A stretch of DNA of 64,000 nucleotides from Bacteroidota bacterium (GCA_023387965.1 JAEWHE010000010.1:62001-126000), one strand, 5' to 3'. Shown: positions 1-9,400, numbered from the stretch's first letter. Notes: generated by a model from the letters alone, not told the origin. Numbers and translations are program-made.

Positions 1-90
1 GTAGCGGCATCCTTTTCATGAATTGCCCGGATGCCAATCCGGGGCGATTGATGAAAAGATACAGCGGAAAGCCCGACCTTTTGTGCCCTT
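1..90 (+). repeat. Dispersed structured repeat, copy A (left end outside window)
   Basis: First of four copies of an intergenic element. It reads TAGCGGCATCCTTTTCAT, an internal hairpin, then ATGAAAAGATACAGCGGAAAGCCC. The outer arms CTTTTCAT (12-19) and ATGAAAAG (51-58) pair, and inside them GCCCGGAT pairs with ATCCGGGGC. The expected TAGCCCCG left end would lie before position 1. The shared parts with the other copies are the AGCGG before the stem and the AGCGGAAAGC after it. I recall similar elements being common between Flavobacterium genes. Whether this is the Rfam motif named Flavo-1 is untested. Confidence 0.7.
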
Positions 91-132
91 GTTTTTTTTT
101 AATTTTAAGGAGATGGTTCTGGGCACAAAAGG
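77..132. repeat. 12-bp inverted repeat flanking an A/T-rich loop
   Basis: CCTTTTGTGCCC at 77-88 is the exact reverse complement of GGGCACAAAAGG at 121-132, with a 32-nt loop containing a nine-T run. It sits directly after repeat copy A and before the tRNA-Met terminator. It is not obviously a terminator, because the T-run lies in the loop rather than after the stem on the + strand. On both strands the A/T runs follow only loosely. Confidence 0.55.
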
Positions 133-179
133 GCACGCCAAAAAAAAAAAAATGAAAATTAAGCTGTTGAAGGACTCCA

Positions 180-210
180 AAAAAAATCCCTAACCGGTGA
201 AGATTAGGGA
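180..210 (-). terminator. Rho-independent terminator of tRNA-Met
   Basis: On the minus strand TCCCTAA and TTAGGGA form a 7-bp stem (204-210 with 187-193) around a 10-nt loop and are followed by seven or more T. It lies 8 nt beyond the 3' end of the tRNA gene, so it ends that transcript. Confidence 0.75.
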
Positions 211-217
211 AATTTTG

Positions 218-291
218 TAGCGAGAGAGAGATTTGAACTCTCGACCTCAGGGTTATGAATCCTGCGCTCTAACCAACTGAGCTACCTCGCC
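218..291 (-). tRNA. tRNA-Met (CAU), elongator type
   Basis: A 74-nt cloverleaf on the minus strand. The acceptor arm GGCGAGG pairs with TCTCGCT with G-T wobbles at both ends, the D-arm is GCTC/GAGC, the anticodon loop is TTCATAA (anticodon CAU) and the T-loop is TTCAAAT. The discriminator is A and no CCA is encoded. The anticodon stem lacks the three G-C pairs of initiator tRNA. The loop and stem resemble elongator tRNA-Met of Bacteroidetes rather than the lysidine-modified tRNA-Ile, though both read CAU. Confidence 0.95.
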
Positions 292-435
292 GTGGTTAAT
301 TGCATCCTTGAATGCGGGTGCAAATATACTACTAAATTTATAGCTTCCAAATTTTTTCTAAAGCAAAAAAAATTATTTTTAAAATTGCATTTATGTAATT
401 TATATTCTATATATTTCACAAAAAATATGAACTTC

Positions 436-828
436 ATGGAAAACAAAATACGCTACGAACTCGAATTCCCTCTAACTTCTTCACCTCAACTGCTTTACCA
501 ATATATTTCTACTCCTTCGGGGCTTTCGGAATGGTTTGCTGACAATGTAAATTCTCGTGGTGAAATCTTTACTTTTATATGGGATGATGCTGAAGAAAAA
601 GCGCGATTGGCATCGAAAAAAACCGGTGAAAAGGTGAAATTCCGCTGGATTGGCGAAGATGGAAAGGATGGCGAATACTTTTTTGAACTTAAAATTTTAG
701 TGGACGAAATTACAAAAGATGTCTCGTTAATGGTGGTAGATTTTGCCCAAGAGGATGAAATTGACGAATCTAAACAATTGTGGGACAACCAGATCTCGGA
801 TTTAAAACATGTTATCGGATCGGTTTAA
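436..828 (+). CDS. START/AHSA1-like domain protein
   Basis: A 130-residue cytoplasmic protein with the helix-grip (Bet v1/START-like) fold typical of AHSA1-related proteins in Flavobacteriaceae. No enzyme activity is established for this group. The motif SPQLLYQYISTPSGLSEWF near the N-terminus, followed by alternating strands and a C-terminal amphipathic helix, is the family pattern. I start it at the ATG at 436 (MENKIRYELEF), which matches the family N-terminus as I know it. An ATG at 427 is possible, and the frame is open further upstream but runs into the tRNA region. It is followed by a terminator hairpin, so it is probably monocistronic. The START-like assignment is secure and the biological role is unknown. 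Confidence 0.85.
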   Translation: MENKIRYELEFPLTSSPQLLYQYISTPSGLSEWFADNVNSRGEIFTFIWDDAEEKARLASKKTGEKVKFRWIGEDGKDGEYFFELKILVDEITKDVSLMVVDFAQEDEIDESKQLWDNQISDLKHVIGSV

Positions 829-831
829 TGC

Positions 832-858
832 TTGTTTGCGAGATTAACCTTATATTTG
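832..858 (+). promoter_or_regulatory. Promoter for the class IV aminotransferase
   Basis: TTG at 832-834, a 16-nt spacer and TATATTTG at 851-858 match the Bacteroidetes/Flavobacterium consensus TTG-N17-23-TAnnTTTG (spacer one short). The predicted start of transcription falls inside the terminator hairpin of the preceding gene, just before the ATG at 885. Confidence 0.55.
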
Positions 859-884
859 CCCTGAATTTTTTCAGGGCTTTTTTT
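858..884 (+). terminator. Terminator of the START-domain gene
   Basis: GCCCTGA (858-864) pairs with TCAGGGC (871-877), followed by seven T running straight into the ATG of the aminotransferase at 885. The hairpin overlaps the last base of the downstream promoter's -7 box, so termination and re-initiation are packed into one short segment. Confidence 0.8.
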
Positions 885-1721
885 ATGATTAATTTTAACG
901 GAAACATCAGCGACAATCATCAGTTCAATGCTTTAAACAGAGGCTTTCTTTATGGAGATTCGGTTTTTGAAACCGTTAGAATTTTAGACGGAAAAGTATT
1001 GTTTTTGGAAGATCATTATTTTCGGTTGATGGCTTCAATGCGAATTGTAAGAATGGAAATTCCGATGGATTTTACCATGGAATTTTTTGAAAATCAATTG
1101 CTCGAAACCGTTAAAGCTTGTCAATGCGAAAGTGCGACAAGAGCGAGATTATCGGTTTTTAGAAATGGCGATGGCTTGTATTTACCCGAAGATCGTTCGG
1201 TGAGTTTTGTCGTTACGGCTTCAGCTTTGGAAAATCAACTTTACATCTCGAAAAATGAAGATTACGAAGTGGAAATTTACAAGGATTTTGTGGTAACTAA
1301 ACATTTGCTTTCGACTTTAAAAACAAATAACAGGATTTTAAATGTTGCCGGAAATATTTTTGCTTCGGAAAATGGTTATCAAAATTGTCTTTTGATTAAC
1401 GATAGTAAAAATATCGTAGAGGCTTTGAATGGAAATATTTTTATGCTTAGTGGAAATCAACTCGTTACTCCTCCACTTTCTGAAGGTTGCTTAAACGGAA
1501 TTATGAGAAAACAAGTTTTGGCAATTGCAAAAAAACTGGAAAACATTGAGGTTCTTGAAGCAGCAATTTCTCCTTTTGATCTTCAAAAAGCGGATGAACT
1601 TTTTATCACCAATGTGATTTCTGGTTTACAACCGATTACAAAATACCGGAAAAAAGAATATACCGCAGAAATTTCTTCGGAAATTACAAAAAGACTTAAC
1701 GCACAAATTCGTTTTGCCTAA
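885..1721 (+). CDS. Class IV aminotransferase (PabC/IlvE-like)
   Basis: A 278-residue PLP enzyme of fold type IV, the family that includes aminodeoxychorismate lyase and branched-chain or D-amino-acid aminotransferases. The N-terminal NRGFLYGDSVFETVR block (18-32) and the LKTNNR segment with the probable PLP lysine near residue 146 are visible, as is the later EALNGNIF block. Substrate cannot be read from sequence. Aminodeoxychorismate lyase in folate synthesis is a reasonable guess, but no pab gene is adjacent. The start at 885 follows the upstream terminator directly and gives the family's usual N-terminus. Its stop overlaps the convergent yqgE stop (shared CTAA). Confidence 0.85.
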   Translation: MINFNGNISDNHQFNALNRGFLYGDSVFETVRILDGKVLFLEDHYFRLMASMRIVRMEIPMDFTMEFFENQLLETVKACQCESATRARLSVFRNGDGLYLPEDRSVSFVVTASALENQLYISKNEDYEVEIYKDFVVTKHLLSTLKTNNRILNVAGNIFASENGYQNCLLINDSKNIVEALNGNIFMLSGNQLVTPPLSEGCLNGIMRKQVLAIAKKLENIEVLEAAISPFDLQKADELFITNVISGLQPITKYRKKEYTAEISSEITKRLNAQIRFA

Positions 1722-2278
1722 TTTAAAATTGGATTTTCCGGAGCATTACTCCAAATGAGGTAATCGCCACCTAATTCTACTATTTTTTCTTTCCAAAAAT
1801 TGGTGGTTGACTTGGCAATAATTTTACTTTCGTAAATATTGCGCGACAAAATCCATGAGTTTGCCGTCATTTCGCGCTCTAATTGTCCGGCTTCCCAACC
1901 CGTGTAACCCAAGAAAAACCGAATATTATTTCTACTGATTTTTCCGTCGTTGATTAATTCTTTAATGGAATCAAAATCGCCTCCCCAAAAAATACCGTTT
2001 GAAATTTCGATACTATTAGGAATAAGCTCTGGAACTGTATGAATAAAATAAAGATTATCTTGTTCAACCGGACCTCCATTGTAGATTTTAAATTTTGAAT
2101 GAATCTCGGGGATAAGATCTTGAATGGTGTATTCGAGTGGTTTGTTCAGGATAAATCCAACTGATCCTTCCTCATTGTGATCAGCCAAAAGAACAACAGA
2201 CCTATTAAAAGAAAGGTCTCCCATAATGGATGGTTCTGCAATGAGTAACGCGCCTTTTTTTAGTTTTTCTGAAATCAT
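1718..2278 (-). CDS. yqgE: YqgE/AlgH family protein
   Basis: A 186-residue cytoplasmic protein of the YqgE/AlgH (DUF179) family. The family is widespread and has a solved fold but no firmly established reaction. Visible landmarks are GALLIAEPSIMGDLSFNRSV at the N-terminus, GSVGFILNKPL (39-49), YNGGPVEQDNLYFIHT and FLGYTGWEAGQLEREM. Length is normal. It converges on the aminotransferase, with the two stop codons overlapping in CTAA. A weak promoter is seen upstream (2296-2326). Family assignment is confident. Confidence 0.93.
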   Translation of the reverse strand: MISEKLKKGALLIAEPSIMGDLSFNRSVVLLADHNEEGSVGFILNKPLEYTIQDLIPEIHSKFKIYNGGPVEQDNLYFIHTVPELIPNSIEISNGIFWGGDFDSIKELINDGKISRNNIRFFLGYTGWEAGQLEREMTANSWILSRNIYESKIIAKSTTNFWKEKIVELGGDYLIWSNAPENPILN

Positions 2279-2295
2279 CTGGAATGAATTTGAAT

Positions 2296-2326
2296 TAAAT
2301 TTATTAATTTTTTTTTACTTATCCAA
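2296..2326 (-). promoter_or_regulatory. Possible promoter for yqgE
   Basis: On the minus strand TTG (2324-2326), a 20-nt spacer and TAAATTTA (2296-2303) match TTG-N-TAnnTTTG with the final G replaced by A. It lies about 20 nt before the yqgE start. Confidence 0.4.
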
Positions 2327-2343
2327 ATGCAATTAGGCTCTAA

Positions 2344-2379
2344 ATAAAAAAACCTCCTGAGCAACTCAGAAGGTTTTTA
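2344..2379 (-). terminator. Terminator of the HU gene
   Basis: AACCTCCTGAG (2351-2361) and CTCAGAAGGTT (2365-2375) form a stem with one mismatch and a 3-nt loop. On the minus strand it is followed by a T-run (2345-2352), 25 nt after the HU stop codon. Confidence 0.85.
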
Positions 2380-2401
2380 TATTTTTTCAAAGAAGTAAGA
2401 T

Positions 2402-2674
2402 TTAGTTTAATCCACCTTCTAGTTCAGCACCAGCTTTGAATTTTACTACTTTTTTAGCAGCAATTTTGATCGCTTTTCCTGTTTGTGGATTTCTTCCTTC
2501 TCTTGCAGCTCTGTCAGAAACTGACCAAGATCCGAAACCTACTAAAGATACTCTTCCACCACTTTTTAAAGTTTTACCTACGTTGTTTAAAAGTGACTCT
2601 AATGCTAATTTAGCAGCTGCTTTAGAAATTCCTGCGTCAGCAGCAATAGCATCAATTAATTCTGATTTGTTCAT
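2402..2674 (-). CDS. hup: HU family DNA-binding protein
   Basis: A 90-residue histone-like protein that dimerises, bends DNA and compacts the nucleoid. The sequence carries the HU signature around the beta arm: FGSWSVSDRAAREGRNPQTG (47-66), ending in the FKAGAELE tail. Length equals the family standard. A consensus promoter (TTG-N19-TAAATTTG) lies upstream and a strong terminator downstream, so it is a well-defined single-gene transcript. Nothing is unusual in the protein. Confidence 0.97.
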   Translation of the reverse strand: MNKSELIDAIAADAGISKAAAKLALESLLNNVGKTLKSGGRVSLVGFGSWSVSDRAAREGRNPQTGKAIKIAAKKVVKFKAGAELEGGLN

Positions 2675-2718
2675 GATAATTGTTTTAATTGTTGGTTAAA
2701 CATTCGTGTTAATCAAAA

Positions 2719-2748
2719 CAAATTTAGTAGGATTTCCTTACTATACAA
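2719..2748 (-). promoter_or_regulatory. Promoter of the HU gene
   Basis: On the minus strand TTG (2746-2748), a 19-nt spacer and TAAATTTG (2719-2726) match the Flavobacterium TTG-N17-23-TAnnTTTG consensus exactly, about 45 nt before the ATG. Confidence 0.75.
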
Positions 2749-2853
2749 GGCTTCGCAATCCTTTTTTGTTAAAATGTTAATAACTTTCGATAATTGTTAA
2801 TAAAACCAACTTGTTTTTTCAAAAATTACTCAAAAATCACGGTTTATAAGGGT

Positions 2854-3801
2854 TTAGAACGCATTAGCATTTTCGGAAAAAGTGATGCCATTTAAAAATT
2901 CATATACTTTTAAATTTTTCTTTCCGGGGAATTGTAGCTGTAATATTACAATCCAACCGTCAGCAACTGCAATTTTAAGATTTTTTTTGTCAGTAATAAT
3001 TTTTCCCACAGAAACCGAATGGGCCTCTTTTTCAAATTTAGCTTCGTAAATTTTTACACTCCATTCGTTTCCTGAATCTTCAAAAAAACACCACGCAGCA
3101 GGATAAGGCGACAAGCCCCGAATTAAATTATGAATGGCTTCACCTGACTTTGAAAAATCAATTTTGCAATTTTCTTTATTGAGTTTGTACGCCGTTTTTA
3201 AATCCTCAGTTTCTTGCTGTATCTCGGTTTTTACATTTTTATTTTCAATGAGTTCGAGGGTTTCCACTACCGCAGTTTTTCCGAGATTCATTAATTTATC
3301 GTGTAAAACGCCTGCATTTTCATCATCAGAAATTTCGATTTTTTTACTCAAAATCATCGCTCCCGTGTCAATTTTATCGTCAATAAAAAACGTGGTAACA
3401 CCTGTATTTTTTTCGCCGTTGATAATCGCCCAATTAATTGGTGCAGCTCCACGATAATTTGGCAACAACGACGCATGAAGGTTAAAAGTTCCCAAACTCG
3501 GCATTTTCCAAACCATTTCGGGCAACATTCTAAACGCAACTACCACTTGCAAATTTGCATTTAGCGCTTTTAATTCTGCTAAAAAATTTTCGTCTTTTAA
3601 ATTGGTAGGTTGCAAAAGTTTTAAATTTTGCTGCAAAGCATATTCTTTTACAGCAGAAAATTTAAGCTTTTGTCCGCGACCCGCAGGTTTGTCAGCAGCG
3701 GTAATTACGCCAACGACATCATATTTTTTTTGAATAATTGCATCCAGAATTCCCACCGCAAAATCAGGGGTTCCCATGAAAACAATTTTTAATTTTTCCA
3801 T
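2854..3801 (-). CDS. fmt: Methionyl-tRNA formyltransferase
   Basis: A 315-residue enzyme that formylates methionyl-initiator tRNA using 10-formyltetrahydrofolate, enabling translation initiation. VFMGTPDFAVGIL at the N-terminus, FNLHASLLPNYRGAAPINWA with the folate/catalytic His and Asn residues, and the following DTGAMI region are characteristic. The C-terminal OB-like domain is complete. Its ATG overlaps the recQ stop as TAATG, which suggests translational coupling with recQ. It is the last gene of the AAA ATPase-recQ-fmt operon. Confidence 0.97.
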   Translation of the reverse strand: MEKLKIVFMGTPDFAVGILDAIIQKKYDVVGVITAADKPAGRGQKLKFSAVKEYALQQNLKLLQPTNLKDENFLAELKALNANLQVVVAFRMLPEMVWKMPSLGTFNLHASLLPNYRGAAPINWAIINGEKNTGVTTFFIDDKIDTGAMILSKKIEISDDENAGVLHDKLMNLGKTAVVETLELIENKNVKTEIQQETEDLKTAYKLNKENCKIDFSKSGEAIHNLIRGLSPYPAAWCFFEDSGNEWSVKIYEAKFEKEAHSVSVGKIITDKKNLKIAVADGWIVILQLQFPGKKNLKVYEFLNGITFSENANAF

Positions 3802-5693
3802 TATTTTAAACTGTATTTGTTTGTTGATGATACAAGAATTTTCCCTTCATCTAGCAATTGTTGTAAGGCAAAGATAAGTTGGTTTGAAGAAAATCCCGAA
3901 TTTGCTTGTAGTTCTCTCGATGTTTTGGGTTCGCCTTTAAGCAATTTTAGAATTAGATTTTTTATTTCAAAATATTCTCCGGTGGAAGTTTTGGGGTCTA
4001 AACAAACGGAACAAACACCACATTTTTTGGCATTTTTTTCGCCGAAATATTCCAACAACTTTTGGCTATTACACGTTTTTCGGTCATTGACATAATCTAA
4101 AACGGCTTGTAATTGTGTTTTTTTAAGCTGATTTTGCTTTTGCAAATGTTTAGAAATCCTATTAATTGTAAGGTCATCTTCCCGAATTTCATTCATAATA
4201 AAGGAAGAATCGTTGTTTTTAGCATGATAATCTGCAATCCCGAGTTGGTGTAGTTTTTGCAAAACAACTACAACGGCATTTTCTTTTTTTCCGGATTTTT
4301 TTGCGATAAGCGAAATATTGATAGCTGTCAAAACATCATAAATTCCGGGATAATTTCGTAAAATAGCCGTTACAATTTCCTCATCATGCGGGTTTAAACT
4401 GATGTAACGAATGATTTCTTTGGATTCTAACAAAAACTGCAACATAATTTGCTGAGAAAATTCTTGCGAAAGTGTGAGCACTCCTTGCCTATCTAAAAAT
4501 TGTAGCGCATTAAAAGTTTTCAGCACTGGAAAATGATATTGTGAACAAAATTGATTTAGGTTAAACGAAAAACGTTCATCGATGCCTTCACCGTAAGCAA
4601 TATTGAGAAAACTGCACATTTTCTTAAAAACAATTTTCAAAAAAGTTTCATCCGGAAGATTTCCTAAAACCTGATTTTCGGTAAATTTTGTATCCGAAGG
4701 ACTTTGCAAGCAAACCGCAAAAGCTTTTTCACCATTTCGTCCGGCTCGACCGGCTTCTTGGTAATAATTTTCGAGATTATCCGGCAATTGAATATGAAAG
4801 ACCGTTTTTACATTTGCCTTGTCGATTCCCATCCCAAAAGCATTTGTCGCCACCATCACCTGAACTTTTTCCTCCATCCATAACTGCATGTTGGTTTCTT
4901 TTTCTTTGACCTGCAAACCACCGTGATAAAAAGTTGCCGTAATGCCCAAATGTTGCAAATGCGTGACAGTTTCGGAAGCCGATTTTCTATTTCTCACATA
5001 AATAATTGACGGTTGCTGGTATTTTTGTAAAATTCTCGAAACCTTGTACAGCTTGTCTTCGGCATCATAAATCATGTACGCCAAATTTTCTCTGGCGAAA
5101 GATTTTTTAAAGATTTGGGGATTTTGTAAACCTAAATTTTCAATCACATCTTCCTGCACGCGAGGTGTTGCCGTGGCGGTTAATGCCAAAAAAGGAACAT
5201 TCGGAAAAGCGGCTTTTAGATTAGAAATTTTTAAATATGCGGGTCTAAAATCATGTCCCCATTGCGAAACACAATGCGCTTCGTCAATGGCTATAAGGTT
5301 TAGACTGAGATTTTTTAACCGTTCCACAATCCATTCAGATTGCAGTCTTTCGGGTGAAAGATATAAGAATTTTATGCCGCCAAATTGACAATTGTCTAAA
5401 ACTGTAGAAATTTCATCTATGGGAAGTCCGCCGGTTAAGGCAACCGCTTTGATGTTTCTTTTTTTGAGATTCTCAACTTGATCTTTCATCAAGGCTATCA
5501 AAGGCGAAATCACCAAGCATAATCCTGGTTTCATCAAGCCCGGAATTTGAAAACAAATAGATTTTCCGCCTCCTGTTGGCATTAAAGCAAAAGCATCATT
5601 TCCGTTTACAACCGCGTTGATAATTTCTTCTTGCGGTGTGCGAAAATTAGTATGACCAAAAAATTTTTGTAATAATTCTAAGGGTTGTTGCAT
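3801..5693 (-). CDS. recQ: ATP-dependent DNA helicase RecQ
   Basis: A 630-residue superfamily 2 helicase acting 3' to 5' in recombination and fork repair. Walker A MPTGGGKS (38-45), DEAH (137-140) followed by the aromatic-rich loop CVSQWGHDFRP, and the motif VI region QEAGRAGRNGE are clear. Cysteines in KKCGVCSVC belong to the RecQ-C-terminal zinc region. After the winged helix the protein stops without a recognisable HRDC domain, as in many shorter bacterial RecQ proteins. It starts 4 nt after the AAA ATPase stop codon and overlaps fmt by one base, so the three genes form one transcription unit. Confidence 0.95.
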   Translation of the reverse strand: MQQPLELLQKFFGHTNFRTPQEEIINAVVNGNDAFALMPTGGGKSICFQIPGLMKPGLCLVISPLIALMKDQVENLKKRNIKAVALTGGLPIDEISTVLDNCQFGGIKFLYLSPERLQSEWIVERLKNLSLNLIAIDEAHCVSQWGHDFRPAYLKISNLKAAFPNVPFLALTATATPRVQEDVIENLGLQNPQIFKKSFARENLAYMIYDAEDKLYKVSRILQKYQQPSIIYVRNRKSASETVTHLQHLGITATFYHGGLQVKEKETNMQLWMEEKVQVMVATNAFGMGIDKANVKTVFHIQLPDNLENYYQEAGRAGRNGEKAFAVCLQSPSDTKFTENQVLGNLPDETFLKIVFKKMCSFLNIAYGEGIDERFSFNLNQFCSQYHFPVLKTFNALQFLDRQGVLTLSQEFSQQIMLQFLLESKEIIRYISLNPHDEEIVTAILRNYPGIYDVLTAINISLIAKKSGKKENAVVVVLQKLHQLGIADYHAKNNDSSFIMNEIREDDLTINRISKHLQKQNQLKKTQLQAVLDYVNDRKTCNSQKLLEYFGEKNAKKCGVCSVCLDPKTSTGEYFEIKNLILKLLKGEPKTSRELQANSGFSSNQLIFALQQLLDEGKILVSSTNKYSLK

Positions 5694-5697
5694 ATTT

Positions 5698-6246
5698 CTA
5701 CTTCGAAAGATGCCCCAAGATAAAAAGAATTCTGTTATCTAAAGTATCTTTTGGCACTTCGATTAAAGAATAACCGTAGTTTTCGTAAGTTTCCTTGAGA
5801 TGTTTGTAAATTAATGTAGCTTGTTCGTAATTTTCGTAACGAGCGTCGTCGCTTTCGTAAATTTCTTCCCAAGGTGGCAAAATAAAGATTTTCGTGTATT
5901 GATGCTCTCGACACGCTTCATCAAAAAAGGCAGGATAAGCATCGCCAATGTAGTGCATATAAGCCAAAACATCAGGAATTCCACGGTCTATAAAAACCAC
6001 GTCGCAATTTTCTTCGCAGGCTTTTTTATATTGTTTTTTTCTTCCTTCCAATAAAAGTTCGGAAAAAAGCAACGGATTTTCGAGAAATAATTGTTCGATT
6101 CCTTGTTTTCTGGCTTCCAAAGTGATTTCACGAGAAATTTCGGGATAACAACAATAACCTTTCGACAATAATCCGTCAATGATTGTAGTTTTTCCCGTTC
6201 CAGGACCACCAATGATTACAACTATTTCTTTTTGCACTGTTTTCAA
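5698..6246 (-). CDS. AAA_28-type ATPase/nucleoside kinase-like protein
   Basis: A 182-residue P-loop protein with Walker A GGPGTGKTT (13-21) and a later VVFIDRGIPDVLAY block, the pattern of the small AAA_28/NadR kinase-like NTPases. Substrate is unknown; related proteins include nucleoside and cofactor kinases. The assigned start is TTG at 6246. A GTG at 6237 would also preserve the P-loop and would leave a longer leader after the -7 box at 6257-6264. It heads the operon with recQ and fmt, 4 nt before recQ. This hints at, but does not prove, a link to DNA or nucleotide metabolism. Confidence 0.8.
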   Translation of the reverse strand: MKTVQKEIVVIIGGPGTGKTTIIDGLLSKGYCCYPEISREITLEARKQGIEQLFLENPLLFSELLLEGRKKQYKKACEENCDVVFIDRGIPDVLAYMHYIGDAYPAFFDEACREHQYTKIFILPPWEEIYESDDARYENYEQATLIYKHLKETYENYGYSLIEVPKDTLDNRILFILGHLSK

Positions 6247-6256
6247 AAATAAGCGG

Positions 6257-6264
6257 CAAATTTA
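6257..6264 (-). promoter_or_regulatory. -7 promoter box for the ATPase-recQ-fmt operon
   Basis: TAAATTTG on the minus strand fits TAnnTTTG. No TTG lies 17-23 nt upstream. Its end is about 10 nt before the TTG start codon at 6246, so any leader would be very short. Confidence 0.45.
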
Positions 6265-6376
6265 CTCAAACATTTTCAGATGAGAAAACTATTTTTTCCG
6301 ATTATGGATAACGTTACTGAATCATTAATAAATTTATTTTTTTTGAAAATTTTAACTTTTGATACAAAAATTTTCT

Positions 6377-6384
6377 TACGTTTG
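6377..6384 (+). promoter_or_regulatory. -7 promoter box for the carboxypeptidase gene
   Basis: TACGTTTG fits TAnnTTTG, 23 nt before the ATG at 6408. The nearest upstream TTG (6359-6361) leaves only 15 nt of spacing, shorter than the usual range. Confidence 0.45.
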
Positions 6385-6407
6385 CAGCACCCAAATCTAA
6401 TATTAAC

Positions 6408-9400
6408 ATGAACAGAACTACCACGTCACTGGTTTTGTTGTGCCTTTTTGTGATGAGCACAACTTTTGCCCAGATTACCCCAAAAAATCAAACTCCTCGC
6501 GAAAAAGCTAACTATTATTTGGAAGACAAAGGTGAGGTTGTTTTTCAATTTACGGCAAAAAGCCAAAATCAATTTAAAGAACTTGCCCGATTTCTATCGA
6601 TTAGCCATAAAGTGGTTGATCCGGTTTTGCTTCGGGTGGAAGCTTATGCCAACAAAGATCAGTTTGAAAAATTTTTGACGTACGGTTTGCCTTTTGAAGT
6701 AAATGATGCCGACAATGTTTTTGAAGCTGATGAATACACGACATTTGCAACTGCTGCTTGGGACGATACTTGGAACGCTTATCCAAGATATTCTGAATAC
6801 GTGGCAAAAATGCAATATTGGGCAAATACTTATCCTAATTTGTGTAAACTTGAAGAAATTGGAACAACAGTTCGCGGCAGAAAATTATTGGTTTTAAAAA
6901 TTTCCGATAACGCGCAAACCCATGAAACTGAGCCTGAATTTTTGTACACTTCATCCATGCACGGCGACGAAATTACAGGTTACCCCATCATGCTTCGTTT
7001 TATCGATTATTTGCTAACGCGATACAATACAGATTCTGAAGTAGCGAATATCGTTAACAATACTCAAATTTACATTTGTCCGCTTGCCAATCCTGATGGA
7101 TCTTATCGAGCTGCCGCAAATGATGTTTATAATTCTTCAGGGAATTCGGCAACTCGTGCTAACGCAAATGGTATTGACCTTAACCGAAATTATCCTGATG
7201 CGATTGACGGATTACACCCCGATAATGGCGTTTATCAGCCGGAAACATTGGCTTTTATGAATTTTGAAAAAAATCATAATTTCGTTTTAGCGGCAAATTA
7301 TCACGGTGGTGCTGAAGTCATCAATTTCCCTTGGGATACATCTACAACTCCCGGAACTGCTAACTTTAGCATTCATCCGCATGATAATTATTTTAAATTT
7401 GTTTCTAGGGAGTATGCTCATAATTGTCAAGAAGCTGATAATCACCAAGCTTATATGGATGATATATTTAATTCTGGTCAATATCCTGGAACTACAAATG
7501 GCGCCGCTTGGTATTCAGTTTATGGTGGAAGACAAGACTGGAATAATTTTTTCAATCATAACAAAGAAATTACAATTGAGATTTCTGCACAAAAAACGCC
7601 TTCTCCAGCAAATCTTCCTTTTTATTGGGACAGAAATCGCAAAGCACTTCTTGATTTTGTGAAACAAGCTAACTTTGGTTTACAAGGAAAAGTTACGGAC
7701 GCTTCGGGAAATCCTATTTCTGCAAAAGTTTATGTGGGTTTGCAAGACAAAATGGGTTCTTGGATTAAAACCGGAAGTTTAGGCGATTATTACAAAGTGC
7801 AAATTGCCGGAAATTACAGCGTTACTTTTGAAGCGCCAGGATATATTTCTCAAACCAGAAATGTCACTTTAACCAATGGAATGGCAACAGTTTTAAATGT
7901 AGAAATGGTTGCTACAACTACTTTACCAACTGCTAATGACGTAACTATTTGCCAAGATCAACCTGCGAACTTATCTGCGACAGGAAGTAATTTACAATGG
8001 TTTGACAGTGTAAATAGTACAACTGCTCTGGCGTCAGGAAATAATTTTACGTCGCCTAATTTAACAACTTCTCGTTCTTATTTTGTAGAAAGTCAAACGC
8101 CTTTGGCTGCAATTAATCCAACGGGTTTAAATGCTACAAATGTAACTGCAATTAATAGATATTCGAGATTTAATGCTAGTATAGCTGTAAAACTAAAAAG
8201 CGTTGAAGTAAATTTAGCTAATGCTGGTGATGTTTTAATCGAATTGCAAAATAGTGTTGGCGAAATGTTAGAATCCAAAGTAATTTCAGTTGCTGGTTCT
8301 GGAAGACGAGAAGTAGTCTTAGATTTTTTTGTTCCTGCGCAAAATGACTTACGTTTGGTTTTACGCGAATCTACTCGTGCAGTCGTAACAGCGACATCCA
8401 ATTTTAACTATCCATTAACAAATGGAACTGTTTCAATTACCGGAAATAGTGGTAACGGAACTTCGCTTCAATTTTATAATTGGAAATTTGAAACTGTAAA
8501 AAGTCCACGGAAAGAAGTATTGGTTACAGTTCGACCAAATCCTACGGTTGAAACCATTTCTCCCGCAACACAACCTGCAGGTTCAGAAGCATTTGTTTTA
8601 ACGGTAAACGGAAGTAATTTTGTAAACGGACAAAGCACAATTCACTGGAATAATGTTGAAAAAACGACCACTTTTGTAAGTGCAACGCAATTGACGGCAA
8701 ATATTTCTGCGGCAGATTTAGCCGTTCAAGGAAATGCAAATGTGACTGTTTTTAACGGTTGCAATAATTTTCAAACTACTGCTTCAACATTTACAATTGG
8801 AGCGCCAACAACCACAACCTGGAATGGAACTTCATGGACTTACGGAACGCCAACAGCTTCTTTAAACGCTGTAATCAACGGAGTTTATGTATCGCAAGCT
8901 CACGGAGGTTTCACAGCTTTAAGTGTAACAATTAATACTGGTGGAATCCTTCAAATTGACCAAGGAATTTCCGTAACAGTGGTTAATGGAATTACAAATA
9001 ACGCCCCAGCAGTTGCATTACAAGTGCTTAGCGGCGGTAATTTGATTCAAACAAATAACAGTTCAAATGTTGGAAATATTTTGGTAAACCGAAAAAGTTC
9101 GCCGATGTATCGCTACGATTACACATTGTGGTCTTCCCCAGTTTCAGGACAAAATTTACGCGGTTTTTCTCCAGAAACTTTGGTTGATAGATTTTATGGC
9201 TACAACGCTTCAACCGGAACAAATGGCGCCTACGAAACTATCTTTCCCGCAAACGAAACGGCAACTTATAATTTTCTTCCGGCAAAAGGCTATTTGGTAA
9301 GAAGTCCTGATAATTATTTGGGTTACCAAAACGCCTCAACCCCAGGACAAGTTTACAACGGAATTTTTGTAGGAATCCCACAAAATGGTCCAATTTCTTA

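Noticed and set aside
292..435. Extension of the START-domain gene to its first in-frame start
   Set aside because: The extension begins against the tRNA gene, is A/T-rich and low complexity, and does not match the family N-terminus.
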